Below, in pieces: positions 52,509-60,673 of a stretch of DNA of 64,000 nucleotides (position 1 is its first letter; each line of letters starts with the position of its first letter). The notes under the pieces were generated by a model. The model saw only the letters and a list, made by a program, of their open reading frames with translations, was not told the origin of the DNA and made no database searches. Position numbers and translations under genes: made by a program. Location of the stretch: assembly GCA_036871055.1 (NCBI GenBank), contig CP141893.1, positions 3,224,001 through 3,288,000 of the forward strand. Direction: 5' to 3'. This DNA comes from Bisbaumannia sp015645095. Its GTDB lineage: Bacteria > Pseudomonadota > Gammaproteobacteria > Pseudomonadales > Halomonadaceae.

Positions 52509-53225
52509 ATGACCACCGTGCCGGCGAACGAGGCCTTTGCCCTGGAAGCCATCGGCCATATTGAGAGCGACTACCCGGACAAGTTCGGCATTCCGCGCCA
52601 GCCGGGCCTGGCCCCGGCGGCCCGCGCCGAGCTGGTGCTGGCGGGCGCCTATGCCGACCCCCTGGCGGTGAGGGGCCTGGACGCCTTCAGCCACCTCTGG
52701 CTGACCTTCGTCTTCCACCAGAGCCCCGAGCGCTGGACGCCCCTGGTGCGTCCGCCGCGCCTGGGGGGCAATGCCAAGGTGGGGGTCTTCGCCAGCCGCA
52801 GCACCCATCGCCCCAACCGTCTGGGGCTCTCCCTGGTGGAGCTCACGGGCATCGAGACCCGGAATGGGGTGCGCCTGCGCCTGGCCGGCTGCGACCTGGT
52901 CAGCGGCACCCCGGTGCTGGATATCAAGCCCTACCTGCCCTGGGCCGAGGCGCGCCCCGAGGCCCGCGCCGGCTTCGCCCCCGAGGCGCCGCCCCGGGTT
53001 GCCGTCGACTTCGATACGGCGGCCCGGGCGGCGCTGGCCCGCCGCCCCGACGGCGACGAGCTGAGCGCGCTGATATGCCAGGTGCTGGCCCAGGACCCGC
53101 GCCCCGCCTACCACCGCGACAAGGGCGACACCGAGCGCCTCTATGGCGTTCGCCTGCGCGATATCGACGTGCGCTTTCGCGCCGCGGGGCACGGCTTCCA
53201 GGTGGTGGCGATCGTCCCCGCCTAA
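52509..53225 (+). CDS. trmO: tRNA (N6-threonylcarbamoyladenosine37-N6)-methyltransferase TrmO
   Basis: TrmO methylates t6A37 to m6t6A in tRNA-Thr (GGU) using SAM. It has 238 residues of the TsaA/YaeB family. The conserved AIGHIESDYPDKFGIPRQPGL, the AFSHLWLTFVFH block, GVFASRSTHRPNRLGLSLVEL and VLDIKPYLPW are present, and the C-terminal domain has RLYGVRLRDIDVRF. It works downstream of the t6A pathway, of which tsaB is in this window. It follows nadC closely. Confidence 0.92.
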   Translation: MTTVPANEAFALEAIGHIESDYPDKFGIPRQPGLAPAARAELVLAGAYADPLAVRGLDAFSHLWLTFVFHQSPERWTPLVRPPRLGGNAKVGVFASRSTHRPNRLGLSLVELTGIETRNGVRLRLAGCDLVSGTPVLDIKPYLPWAEARPEARAGFAPEAPPRVAVDFDTAARAALARRPDGDELSALICQVLAQDPRPAYHRDKGDTERLYGVRLRDIDVRFRAAGHGFQVVAIVPA

Positions 53226-53261
53226 ATGACCATGCCCTCGCCACGGATTCTGCACGGTGGC

Positions 53262-53378
53262 CCGGGGCTACCCTGGGGACAGGCCGTCGCGGGGCGCTGT
53301 AAACCCCTCCCTGGGCGCTACTTTTGCCATCCCTGGCAAAAAAACCCCGCTCCGCCCTGCCCCCAGCGCCCCTGCGCC
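53262..53378 (-). repeat. Dispersed structured repeat, copy B (inverted)
   Basis: A 117-bp element that, read on the minus strand, aligns along its whole length with copy A at 43270-43388. The internal hairpin is TTTTGCCA-GGGA-TGGCAAAA (53341-53322). The second helix is GCGGGG with CCCCGC (53350-53345 and 53294-53289). The outer stem pairs CTGGGGGCAGG with CCTGTCCCCAG. The core GCGCCCAGGGAGGGGTTTA is shared with copy A. It lies between the convergent trmO and purC genes. Confidence 0.85.
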
Positions 53379-53462
53379 ATTCGACTGCGCTGGTCATACG
53401 GGGGACACAGATACGACAACGCCCTCACGAGGAGGGCGTCATCTTGAGCTGCGGCGCAGGGA

Positions 53463-54176
53463 TCAGCTGAATTCGACGCCGATCCGACGGCCCACTTCCT
53501 CGTAGGCCTCGATCACCCCGCCCAGGCCCTGGCGGAAGCGGTCCTTGTCGAGCTTCTCGCGGGTCTCGGCGTCCCACAGGCGGCAACCGTCCGGGGAGAA
53601 CTCATCGCCCAGCACGATCGCGCCGTGGAAGAGGCCGAATTCCAGCTTGTAGTCCACCAGCAGCATGCCGCCGTCGGCGAACAGCTGCTGGAGCACCGCG
53701 TTGACCTTGAAGGTCAGCGCCTTCATCTCGGCCAGCTGCTCGGGGGTCGCCCAGCCGAAGGTCTCGGCCAGGGACTCGTTGATCATGGGGTCGCCCTTCT
53801 CGTCGTTCTTGAGGAACAGCTCGAAGGTGGGCGGCGTCAGGGCCTGACCCTCCTCTACGCCCAGGCGCTTGACCAGGCTGCCGGCGGCGATATTGCGCAC
53901 CACGCACTCCACCGGAATCATCTCCAGCTTCTTGACCACGCACTCGGTGTCGGAGAGCAGGGTCTCGAAGTGGGTGGGAATGCCCGCCGCCTGGAGCTTC
54001 TCCATGATGAAGGCATTGAAGCGGTTGTTGACCATGCCCTTGCGCTCCAGGGCCTCCTTCTTCTTGCCATCGAAGGCGCTGGTGTCATCGCGGAAGGTGA
54101 GCACCAGGCGATCCGGGTCATCGGTGAGGTAAACCGACTTGGCCTTGCCGGCGTAGAGTTCTTGACGCTTTTCCAT
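53463..54176 (-). CDS. purC: SAICAR synthetase (phosphoribosylaminoimidazole-succinocarboxamide synthase)
   Basis: PurC joins aspartate to CAIR in purine synthesis. It has 237 residues, equal to E. coli PurC. The motifs YAGKAKSVY, FRDDTSAFDGKK, VECVVRNIAAGSL and VDYKLEFG are present. The start at 54176 follows GGAG; the longer frame adds a non-conserved stretch. It is probably in one unit with the MBL gene, bamC and dapA upstream on the same strand. Confidence 0.96.
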   Translation of the reverse strand: MEKRQELYAGKAKSVYLTDDPDRLVLTFRDDTSAFDGKKKEALERKGMVNNRFNAFIMEKLQAAGIPTHFETLLSDTECVVKKLEMIPVECVVRNIAAGSLVKRLGVEEGQALTPPTFELFLKNDEKGDPMINESLAETFGWATPEQLAEMKALTFKVNAVLQQLFADGGMLLVDYKLEFGLFHGAIVLGDEFSPDGCRLWDAETREKLDKDRFRQGLGGVIEAYEEVGRRIGVEFS

Positions 54177-54237
54177 GGGAATCTCCGAAGATGGACACGG
54201 ATGGGTGCTGACCGGCATCGGCAGCGGTAATTAAGGA

Positions 54238-55032
54238 TCAGGCGATGGTCTGCCAGCCCAGGCCCTCGTCCTGGGCGGCCACCTTCAGCCGGGAGTCGTC
54301 ACCGTCGAGCAGTGGCACCAGGGCCGCCAGGGCCAGCTCGGGGCGGTTGTTATGCTCCGACAAGTGGGAGCAGATAATGCGCTGCAGGCGATCCAGCCCC
54401 AGCCCCTGGAGCAATCGGGCCGCCTGGACATTGGCCAGGTGCCCCCAGTCGCCACCGACGCGGCGCTTGAGCCGCGGCGGATAGGGCCCCTCGGCGAGCA
54501 GCCGGCGATCGTGGTTGCACTCCAGGATCAGCGCATCGCAACCGCGAAAGGCCTCCACCACATGAGCACTGGGGTGGCCCAGGTCGGTGAGCACCCCGAG
54601 CCGGCGACCGGCCCCCGAGAGGCAGAATTGTACCGGTTCTCGGGCGTCATGGGGTACGGTCACCGGCTCGATTTCCAGGCCCTTGATGGCGAAGCGCGCC
54701 TGAGGGGTGATCCAGTGGTGACGCGGCACCCGCCCCAGGCGGCCGGCACGCCAGGTGCCCGGGGTCAGGTAGACCGGAATATCGTGGCGCCGGGCCAGGG
54801 GCCCGACGCCACCGATATGATCGCCATGCTCGTGGGTGACCAGGATGGCGTCGAGCTGCCCGGGGTGTAGCCCCAGGACGGCCAAGCGCCGCTCGGCCTC
54901 GCGCATGGTAAAGCCGCAGTCGATCAGCAGCCGCGTCTCGCCGTCGCTGACCAGGGTGGCATTGCCCTTGCTGCCGCTACCCAGGGAGGCGAAGCTCAAG
55001 CGCCCCGCCTCGGGAAGGCTCGCCTCGTCCAT
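54238..55032 (-). CDS. MBL-fold metallo-hydrolase (YycJ/WalJ-like)
   Basis: A 264-residue metallo-beta-lactamase-fold protein. The metal motif THEHGDH has His67, His69, Asp71 and His72. LGSGSKGNATLV near the start and LECNHDRRLL with GDWGHLAN in the middle fit the WalJ/YycJ group, which has been linked to DNA repair and cell wall control in Gram-positives. The substrate is unknown. Its ATG overlaps the bamC stop by one base, so the two are translationally coupled. The same order is found near dapA in other gammaproteobacteria. Confidence 0.85.
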   Translation of the reverse strand: MDEASLPEAGRLSFASLGSGSKGNATLVSDGETRLLIDCGFTMREAERRLAVLGLHPGQLDAILVTHEHGDHIGGVGPLARRHDIPVYLTPGTWRAGRLGRVPRHHWITPQARFAIKGLEIEPVTVPHDAREPVQFCLSGAGRRLGVLTDLGHPSAHVVEAFRGCDALILECNHDRRLLAEGPYPPRLKRRVGGDWGHLANVQAARLLQGLGLDRLQRIICSHLSEHNNRPELALAALVPLLDGDDSRLKVAAQDEGLGWQTIA

Positions 55033-55982
55033 CAGCGCAGCAGGTCGGCGAGGCGCTCCAGCAGCTCGCGCTGATCGTCACCGGTGAAGCGCCGCTCGCT
55101 GGCGTTGATGGCCCGCACCCGGCTCTGCCCGGGACCAGCCTCCTCCACCACCAGGCGGATCTCCTGGCTCATCTGGCGCACGTCCGGGCTCAGCACGATG
55201 GCCACGAAGCCGCGGCCCCGCTCGCTCTCGGTCATGTAGTCGACCAGGAAGGCACGACCATTGGGGTCGCGCTCCAGCAATAGCTGGCGGTTCTCTTCGT
55301 CGAAATTGGCCTCGAGCAGGTGGCTCAGCTCGCCCCAGACCCGCTCGGCCTCCGCCGGCACGCTCAGTGCCCAACCCTCGCCGGCGGGCTCCACCGCCAG
55401 GGTCGGCGCCGCGGCCTCGGCACGGGTGGCCAGGGCCGAGGCGCTGGCACTCTGTCCCTGCATCTCGAAATAGCCGCTCAGGGCGCTCAGGCAGGCGGCA
55501 TGATTCCCACCGGCGACCTCGCAACGCACCTCGCTGGCACCGCCGCGCAGGGCCCCCTGCACCGAGAAGCGTGCCTGGGGGGTGTCGATCGCCCCCTGGC
55601 GGGCGTCACGACCGGTGACGGTCAGGCCCTGGCGCTCGACGAACTCCTCCAGCATCGACCACACCGCCGCCGGCGCCGCGGCGACCACCAGCCAGCGACT
55701 GTCGCCGCGTTCGCGGGACTCGACGAAGGCCTCGGGGGTGCGACGCACCGCGCTACCCGGCACCGGGCGGGGGGCCGCCTCCGTCGTGGCGGCGATGCGC
55801 CCCTGAGGCACGGGCATGGCGCCGGCATGGGTATCTAGGCCACCCGGCAGGCGCAGCGGCTCGGCGATCTCCGCCTCGGCATAGTCGATATTGCGATCGT
55901 GATAGTAACCATCGCGGGCGCAACCGGCGGTCGCCAGGGCCAGAGCCACGACCAGCGGGGTCCATTTCAGCGCAGGGTTCAT
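55032..55982 (-). CDS. bamC: Outer membrane assembly lipoprotein BamC
   Basis: BamC (NlpB, DapX) is an accessory lipoprotein of the BAM complex that inserts beta-barrel proteins in the outer membrane. It has 316 residues. A signal peptide ends in the lipobox ATAGC with Cys21 as the lipidated residue. The unstructured N-terminal region (YYHDRNIDYAEAEIAEPLRLP) is the BamD-binding segment. Two helix-grip domains follow. It lies 38 bp after dapA, the same arrangement as dapA-bamC in E. coli. Confidence 0.92.
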   Translation of the reverse strand: MNPALKWTPLVVALALATAGCARDGYYHDRNIDYAEAEIAEPLRLPGGLDTHAGAMPVPQGRIAATTEAAPRPVPGSAVRRTPEAFVESRERGDSRWLVVAAAPAAVWSMLEEFVERQGLTVTGRDARQGAIDTPQARFSVQGALRGGASEVRCEVAGGNHAACLSALSGYFEMQGQSASASALATRAEAAAPTLAVEPAGEGWALSVPAEAERVWGELSHLLEANFDEENRQLLLERDPNGRAFLVDYMTESERGRGFVAIVLSPDVRQMSQEIRLVVEEAGPGQSRVRAINASERRFTGDDQRELLERLADLLR

Positions 55983-56020
55983 GCATCCACCTTGAGTTGT
56001 CTTGCCGGTGTCGCCCGGGT

Positions 56021-56905
56021 TCAGGATTCGATCAGGCCCGCCAGTTGCAGGGCCTCGCTCACCGTGGAGTGGTACTTCTCGGAGAGCCAGGTCAGGGGCA
56101 GACGGATACCGGCCTCGGCCAGGCCCATGCGGTGCAGGGCCCACTTGACCGGGATCGGGTTGGACTCGACGCCCAGCACGGTATGCAGCGGCATCAGTCG
56201 GGTGTTGATCTGGTGGGCCCGCTCGGCATCGCCGGCCATGGCGGTGACACAGAGGTCGTGCATGGCCCGGGGTGCCACATTGGCGGTCACCGAGATATCG
56301 CCGTGGCCGCCCATCAGCATGTAGTCACAGGCGGTGCCGTCGTCGCCGGAGTAGAGCATGAAGTCGCTGCCCTTGAGGCGGCTGATCAGCTCCTGGGCGC
56401 GCTCCAGGTTGCCGGTGGCATCCTTGAGGCCGACGATATTGTCCACCTCGGCCAGGCGCAGCACCGTCTCGTTATAGAGATCGGAACAGGTCCGCCCCGG
56501 CACGTTGTAGAGGATCACCGGCAGTTGGCTGCCCTCGGCCACCGCCTTGAAGTGGCGATAGAGCCCTTCCTGGGTGGGCTTGTTGTAGTAGGGGCAGACC
56601 GACAGGCAGTAGTCGGCGCCGACCTCGCTGGCGTAGCGAGCCAGCTCCACCGCCTCGGAGGTGGCATTGGCCCCGGTCCCGGCGATCACCGGGATGCGGC
56701 CATTGACCTCCTCCACCACGGTGCGAATCACGTCGAAGTGCTCGGCGAAGGACATGGTGGTGGGCTCGCCGGTGGTGCCGGCGGCGACGATGCCGTCGGT
56801 ACCATTCTCCAGGTGGAAATTGACCAGGCGACGCAGCGCCTCCCAGTCGATCTCGCCATCCACCTTCATGGGCGTCGCCAGGGCGACGATACTGCCTGTG
56901 ATCAT
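56021..56905 (-). CDS. dapA: 4-hydroxy-tetrahydrodipicolinate synthase
   Basis: DapA condenses pyruvate with aspartate semialdehyde in lysine and diaminopimelate synthesis. It has 294 residues. The Schiff-base lysine is Lys161 (VGLKDATGN), with Tyr133 (ILYNVPGRT), Thr44 and Thr45 (GTTGEP) and Arg138, all at E. coli numbering. The start at 56905 (MITGSIVALATP) gives the family length. Upstream is bcp in divergent orientation. Confidence 0.97.
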   Translation of the reverse strand: MITGSIVALATPMKVDGEIDWEALRRLVNFHLENGTDGIVAAGTTGEPTTMSFAEHFDVIRTVVEEVNGRIPVIAGTGANATSEAVELARYASEVGADYCLSVCPYYNKPTQEGLYRHFKAVAEGSQLPVILYNVPGRTCSDLYNETVLRLAEVDNIVGLKDATGNLERAQELISRLKGSDFMLYSGDDGTACDYMLMGGHGDISVTANVAPRAMHDLCVTAMAGDAERAHQINTRLMPLHTVLGVESNPIPVKWALHRMGLAEAGIRLPLTWLSEKYHSTVSEALQLAGLIES

Positions 56906-57129
56906 GATCTTTCCTCTCAAATCGACAACCGCCTCGGCCCCTGGCCGCAACGCGGCGGCACGACCCGGCTTGGCGCAGGGCGCCCAATAGGCCTAGATGG
57001 TACTCAGGCGACGAAAGTCTGTACAGAACCGAAGGCGGGCTTCCACGGGATTGGCCCTTTACAGCGCCGACCGCCTTGCGTGTAATCGAGGCCTTCGCAT
57101 GGATTTCACCGACTCAGGAGTCTCGTCAC

Positions 57130-57606
57130 ATGAGCGTCAGCATCGATCAACCGGTTCCCGACTTCACCGCCCAGGCCACCGGCGACACCACCGTCAATCT
57201 CGCCGACCTCAGGGGCAAGCAGGTGGTGATCTACTTCTATCCCAAGGCCAGCACCCCGGGCTGCACCACCGAAGGCGGCGACTTCCGTGACCGCAAGGCG
57301 GCATTCGAGGCCGCCAACACGGTGATCCTCGGCGTCTCCCGGGACGGCATCCGCGCCCAGGAGAACTTCAAGGCCAAGCAGGCCTTCAACTTCGAACTGA
57401 TCTCCGACAAGGACGAGGCGGTGTGCCGGCTCTTCGATGTCATCAAGCTGAAGAAGCTCTACGGCAAGGAGCACCTGGGGATAGAGCGCAGCACCTTCCT
57501 GATCGATGCCGACGGCAAGCTGGCCCGGGAGTGGCGCAAGGTCAAGGTGGCCGGCCATGCCCAGGAGGTGCTGGAGGCGGCCCAGGGCCTGCACGCCGGC
57601 GACTGA
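57130..57606 (+). CDS. bcp: Thioredoxin-dependent peroxiredoxin Bcp (PrxQ type)
   Basis: Bcp reduces hydrogen and organic peroxides. It has 158 residues. The peroxidatic Cys45 is in STPGCTTEGGDFRD. The usual resolving Cys50 is replaced by glycine, while Cys99 (DEAVCRLFD) is kept, so this is either a 1-Cys enzyme or uses another partner. The start at 57130 has AGGAG at 57116-57120. It is divergent from dapA and convergent with perM. Confidence 0.93.
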   Translation: MSVSIDQPVPDFTAQATGDTTVNLADLRGKQVVIYFYPKASTPGCTTEGGDFRDRKAAFEAANTVILGVSRDGIRAQENFKAKQAFNFELISDKDEAVCRLFDVIKLKKLYGKEHLGIERSTFLIDADGKLAREWRKVKVAGHAQEVLEAAQGLHAGD

Positions 57607-57617
57607 GCCAGTCCCAA

Positions 57618-57641
57618 GGCGCCGCCGCGGGCGGCGGCGCC
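57618..57641. terminator. GC hairpin between bcp and perM
   Basis: A 9-bp stem GGCGCCGCC/GGCGGCGCC with a six-base loop, between the stops of two convergent genes only 36 bp apart. No T tract is present. Confidence 0.4.
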
Positions 57642-57642
57642 A

Positions 57643-58746
57643 TCACTTCTCCAGCGACTCCTCCACCGCCTGGGACGAAGCATCCCGCTGACGAATGCTG
57701 CGTGGCCAGGCCTGCACGAGGGCCTTGAGCAGGGTCGCCAGGGGAATGGCGAAGAAGATCCCCCAGAAGCCCCAGATGCCACCGAAGAAGAGCACCGCCA
57801 CGATGATCGACACCGGGTGCAGGTTGACCGCCTCGGAGAAGAGAATCGGCACCAGCACATTGCCATCCAGGGCCTGGATCACCCCATAGGCGATCAGCAC
57901 ATAGGCAAATTCGCTGGTCATGCCGAAATGGAAGCCGGCCACCGCCGCCACCGGCAGGGTCGCCACGGCGGCACCGATATAGGGCACCAGCACCGAGAAG
58001 CCCACCAGCACCGCCAGCAGGGCCGAATAGGGCAGGCCGAAGAAGGCGAAGGTGAGGAAGGAGACGGTGCCGACGATGATGATCTCGATGAACTTGCCAC
58101 GCACATAGTTGGCGATCTGATCGTCCATCTCGTTCCAGATGCGCGTCATCAGCGTGCGCTTCTGGGGCAGCAGCGAGAGGCTGAAGTCCACCAGCCGCTG
58201 GCGATCCTTGAGCAGGAAGAAGACCAGGATCGGCACCAGCACCAGGTAGATGATCAGCGACAGGACATTGCCCAGCGACGCCAGCGACAGGGTCAGGGCT
58301 CGCTGTCCGAACTGGGTCATCTCGCGCCCGGCCACGGCGATCCAGTTCTGGATCTGGTCCGGGGTGATCAGCTGCGGGTAACGCTCCTGAAGGTCATCCA
58401 GCAGCAACTGGCCGCTGGCGAACATGCGTGGCGCCTCCTGCACCAGGCCCACCAACTGGTTCCAGATCAGCGGCATCAGGATCAGGGCCAGGGCCAGCAA
58501 CAGGCCGATAAAGCCCAGGAAGACCACGCTCACCGCCAGCAGATGCGGGGCCCCACGACGCTCCAGCCAGTTCACCGCTCCCTGCAAGAGGAAGGCGATC
58601 ACCAGAGAGGTGAAGAAGGGCGCCAGCATCTTGCCCAGCCAGATCACCGCGGCGAAGCCGAGCACCAGCACCACCAGCAGAATCACCGCCTCCTCGTCGG
58701 AGAAGTAACGCTCCATCCAGCCCTTGAAGACGGACCTGAGGGTCAT
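57643..58746 (-). CDS. perM: AI-2E family transporter, PerM-like permease
   Basis: A 367-residue inner membrane protein of the AI-2 exporter superfamily with about eight helices. The conserved region PYIGAAVATLPVAAVAGFHFG and QALDGNVLVPILFSEAVNLHPVSIIVAVLFFG is the family signature near the C-terminus. Substrates differ across the family (signal molecules, Na+/H+ exchange in halophiles), so none is assigned. It overlaps tusA by four bases. A second family member starts at 63438. Confidence 0.88.
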   Translation of the reverse strand: MTLRSVFKGWMERYFSDEEAVILLVVLVLGFAAVIWLGKMLAPFFTSLVIAFLLQGAVNWLERRGAPHLLAVSVVFLGFIGLLLALALILMPLIWNQLVGLVQEAPRMFASGQLLLDDLQERYPQLITPDQIQNWIAVAGREMTQFGQRALTLSLASLGNVLSLIIYLVLVPILVFFLLKDRQRLVDFSLSLLPQKRTLMTRIWNEMDDQIANYVRGKFIEIIIVGTVSFLTFAFFGLPYSALLAVLVGFSVLVPYIGAAVATLPVAAVAGFHFGMTSEFAYVLIAYGVIQALDGNVLVPILFSEAVNLHPVSIIVAVLFFGGIWGFWGIFFAIPLATLLKALVQAWPRSIRQRDASSQAVEESLEK

Positions 58747-58994
58747 GAGGCAGTCACTCCGTCGGCCTTACGCAGCCAGTAATAGTAGACGCCGTCGCGC
58801 TCCTCCCGCGCCGGCATGCTATGCCCGCTATGGGCCACGAAGGTCTCGAAGTCGGCCCAGGAACCGGCGTCGGTGGCTCGCACCTCCAGCAACTGGCCGG
58901 GCTGCAGACGGGATAGCGCCTGCTTGGCCTTGAGCAATGGCAGGGGGCAAGGCAGGCCACAGGCATCGAGAAGATCATCGGGTTGCAGCGCCAT
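58743..58994 (-). CDS. tusA: TusA/SirA family sulfur carrier protein
   Basis: An 83-residue sulfurtransferase. The persulfide cysteine is Cys16 in the CPxP motif (DACGLPCPLPLLKAK). TusA relays sulfur from IscS, for example to tRNA 2-thiouridine. The start at 58994 gives the family length. Its message continues into perM; the same pair is common in related genomes. It might be a TusA paralogue with a different partner, since no other tus genes are nearby. Confidence 0.88.
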   Translation of the reverse strand: MALQPDDLLDACGLPCPLPLLKAKQALSRLQPGQLLEVRATDAGSWADFETFVAHSGHSMPAREERDGVYYYWLRKADGVTAS

Positions 58995-59072
58995 GGGTTC
59001 TCCCGGAACATTGGATAAAGACAGGCAGGGGCAGGGCCCCAAGGATTTAAAGGCACTTTGCCGGAGGAAGCA

Positions 59073-60566
59073 ATGTCAGAACAAGGCCCCTGCCACTCCA
59101 AACGCCGTTCGGGATTCGCCATGCCACGCACCCTCGCCCCCCTGCTTCTCGCTACCAGCCTGCTGCTGGGCAGCGGCGCCACCGCCCAGACCCAGGCCAG
59201 CGACGCCGGCCTGCCCAGCCTGGGCGGGGCCCATGCCAGCCTGTCATTGGGCGAGGAGCATCGCCTGGGGCGTGCCTGGCTGCGCCAGTTCCGGGCCCGG
59301 GCGCCGCTCTGGCACGATGCCCACGCCCAGGCCTATGTCGAGCGCCAGCTGGCTCGCCTGGCTCCCCATAGCGACCTGCCCGACACTCGTACCCTGGTGG
59401 TCCTGGTGGATAGCCACCAGCTCAACGCCTTCGCCGTGCCCGGTGGCGTGATCGGCGTCAATGCCGGCCTCTTCGCCTTCGCCGAGGATGGCGATGCCTT
59501 CGCCTCGGTGATCGCCCACGAGCTGGGCCACCTCTCCCAGCGCCACCATGCACGGCGCATGGAGCGGGCCGAGCAGACCCAGGTGCCGGCCATGGCCGCC
59601 TTCCTCGCCGGCATGCTGATCGCCGCCAGCGGTGGCGGCGATGCCGGCATGGGCGTGGCCATGGGCTCCCAGGCGGCCTTTATCCAGGACCAGCTCGCCT
59701 ACTCCCGGCGCTTCGAGCAGGAGGCCGACCGCATCGGCCTGCAAGCCATGGCCCGGGCCGGCATCGACCCCCAAGCCATGGTGCGCATGCTGCGTGCCAT
59801 GCACCGCCTGGTCAGCCTGCAGGGCGGCATGCCGCCGGAGTTCCTGCTGACCCACCCCCTCACCGAATCGCGGCTCAGCGACGTGGAGGCCCGGGCCGGC
59901 CAGCTGAGCGTCGATACGCCCCGGGACGAAGGCCCGCTCTACGCCATGATCCGCGCCCGGGCCCTGCTGGCCATTCATCGGCAGGAGCCGGCTCGCGCCC
60001 TGACCCGACTGGAGGGCGGCGACACCCAGGCCCGCCGCTACCTGGAGGCGCTGGTCGCCGCCGAGGCGGGCCGGGTGAGCGAGGCCCTGTCGCAGCTGGA
60101 CGCCCTGGCCCGGGAGCTCCCCGACCTGCCCCTGCTGCCGGCCAGCGCCGCCGAGGTGGCCTTCGCCGCGGGTCGCACCGAGGAGGCCCTGGAGCGCAGC
60201 CGGCGGCTGCTGCGCCTGATGCCCGACTACCTGCCCACCCAGCGCCTGCAGGCCGAGGCCCTGCTGCAGCAGGACGCCGACCAGGCCTATCACGCCCTGC
60301 GCCGGCTCACCGAGCAGTACCCCGAGGATCCCCAGGCCTTCGCCCTGCTGGCGGAAGCCGCCGGGCGCAGCGGTCGCGAGGCCTGGGGCCACCTGGCCCG
60401 GGCCGAACACCTGCAGCTCAGCGGCGAGATCGATCGCGCCATTCGTCAGTTGGAGATCGCCGAGCGAGTGGCCGGCATCGCCGGCGACCCCGGCGCCACG
60501 GCACGCATCCAGCAGCGCCGCGACGACTTTCTCGGCTACCGGGAAACGCTGGAGAAGTTTCAATAA
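59073..60566 (+). CDS. bepA: M48 family metalloprotease with TPR region, BepA-like
   Basis: A periplasmic zinc protease with chaperone activity that in E. coli supports outer membrane protein (LptD) assembly. It has 497 residues. A signal peptide covers about 18-41, ending ATAQTQA. The HELGH motif is at 149-153 with the third zinc ligand in FEQEADRIG near 203. The C-terminal half has tetratricopeptide-type helical repeats. The start at 59073 has GGAGG five bases upstream; an inner ATG at 59121 would also keep the signal peptide. Its substrates here are unknown. Confidence 0.9.
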   Translation: MSEQGPCHSKRRSGFAMPRTLAPLLLATSLLLGSGATAQTQASDAGLPSLGGAHASLSLGEEHRLGRAWLRQFRARAPLWHDAHAQAYVERQLARLAPHSDLPDTRTLVVLVDSHQLNAFAVPGGVIGVNAGLFAFAEDGDAFASVIAHELGHLSQRHHARRMERAEQTQVPAMAAFLAGMLIAASGGGDAGMGVAMGSQAAFIQDQLAYSRRFEQEADRIGLQAMARAGIDPQAMVRMLRAMHRLVSLQGGMPPEFLLTHPLTESRLSDVEARAGQLSVDTPRDEGPLYAMIRARALLAIHRQEPARALTRLEGGDTQARRYLEALVAAEAGRVSEALSQLDALARELPDLPLLPASAAEVAFAAGRTEEALERSRRLLRLMPDYLPTQRLQAEALLQQDADQAYHALRRLTEQYPEDPQAFALLAEAAGRSGREAWGHLARAEHLQLSGEIDRAIRQLEIAERVAGIAGDPGATARIQQRRDDFLGYRETLEKFQ

Positions 60567-60589
60567 AGCTGGAAGCTGCCTAAATGACA

Positions 60590-60623
60590 CCGCCTCCGAG
60601 GCAAGACCTCGGAGGCGGTTTTT
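60590..60623 (+). terminator. Intrinsic terminator after the bepA-like gene
   Basis: A perfect 12-bp stem CCGCCTCCGAGG/CCTCGGAGGCGG with a five-base loop and five T (60619-60623). An outer pair AAGCTGGAAG (60566) with CTTCCAGCTT (60624) can extend it. A related CTTCCAGC/GCTGGAAG stem encloses the nadA stop codon. Confidence 0.9.
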
Positions 60624-60673
60624 CTTCCAGCTTCAGGCTTCCAGGCGCGAAGCGCCGCTCTTCCAGCTGAGCG

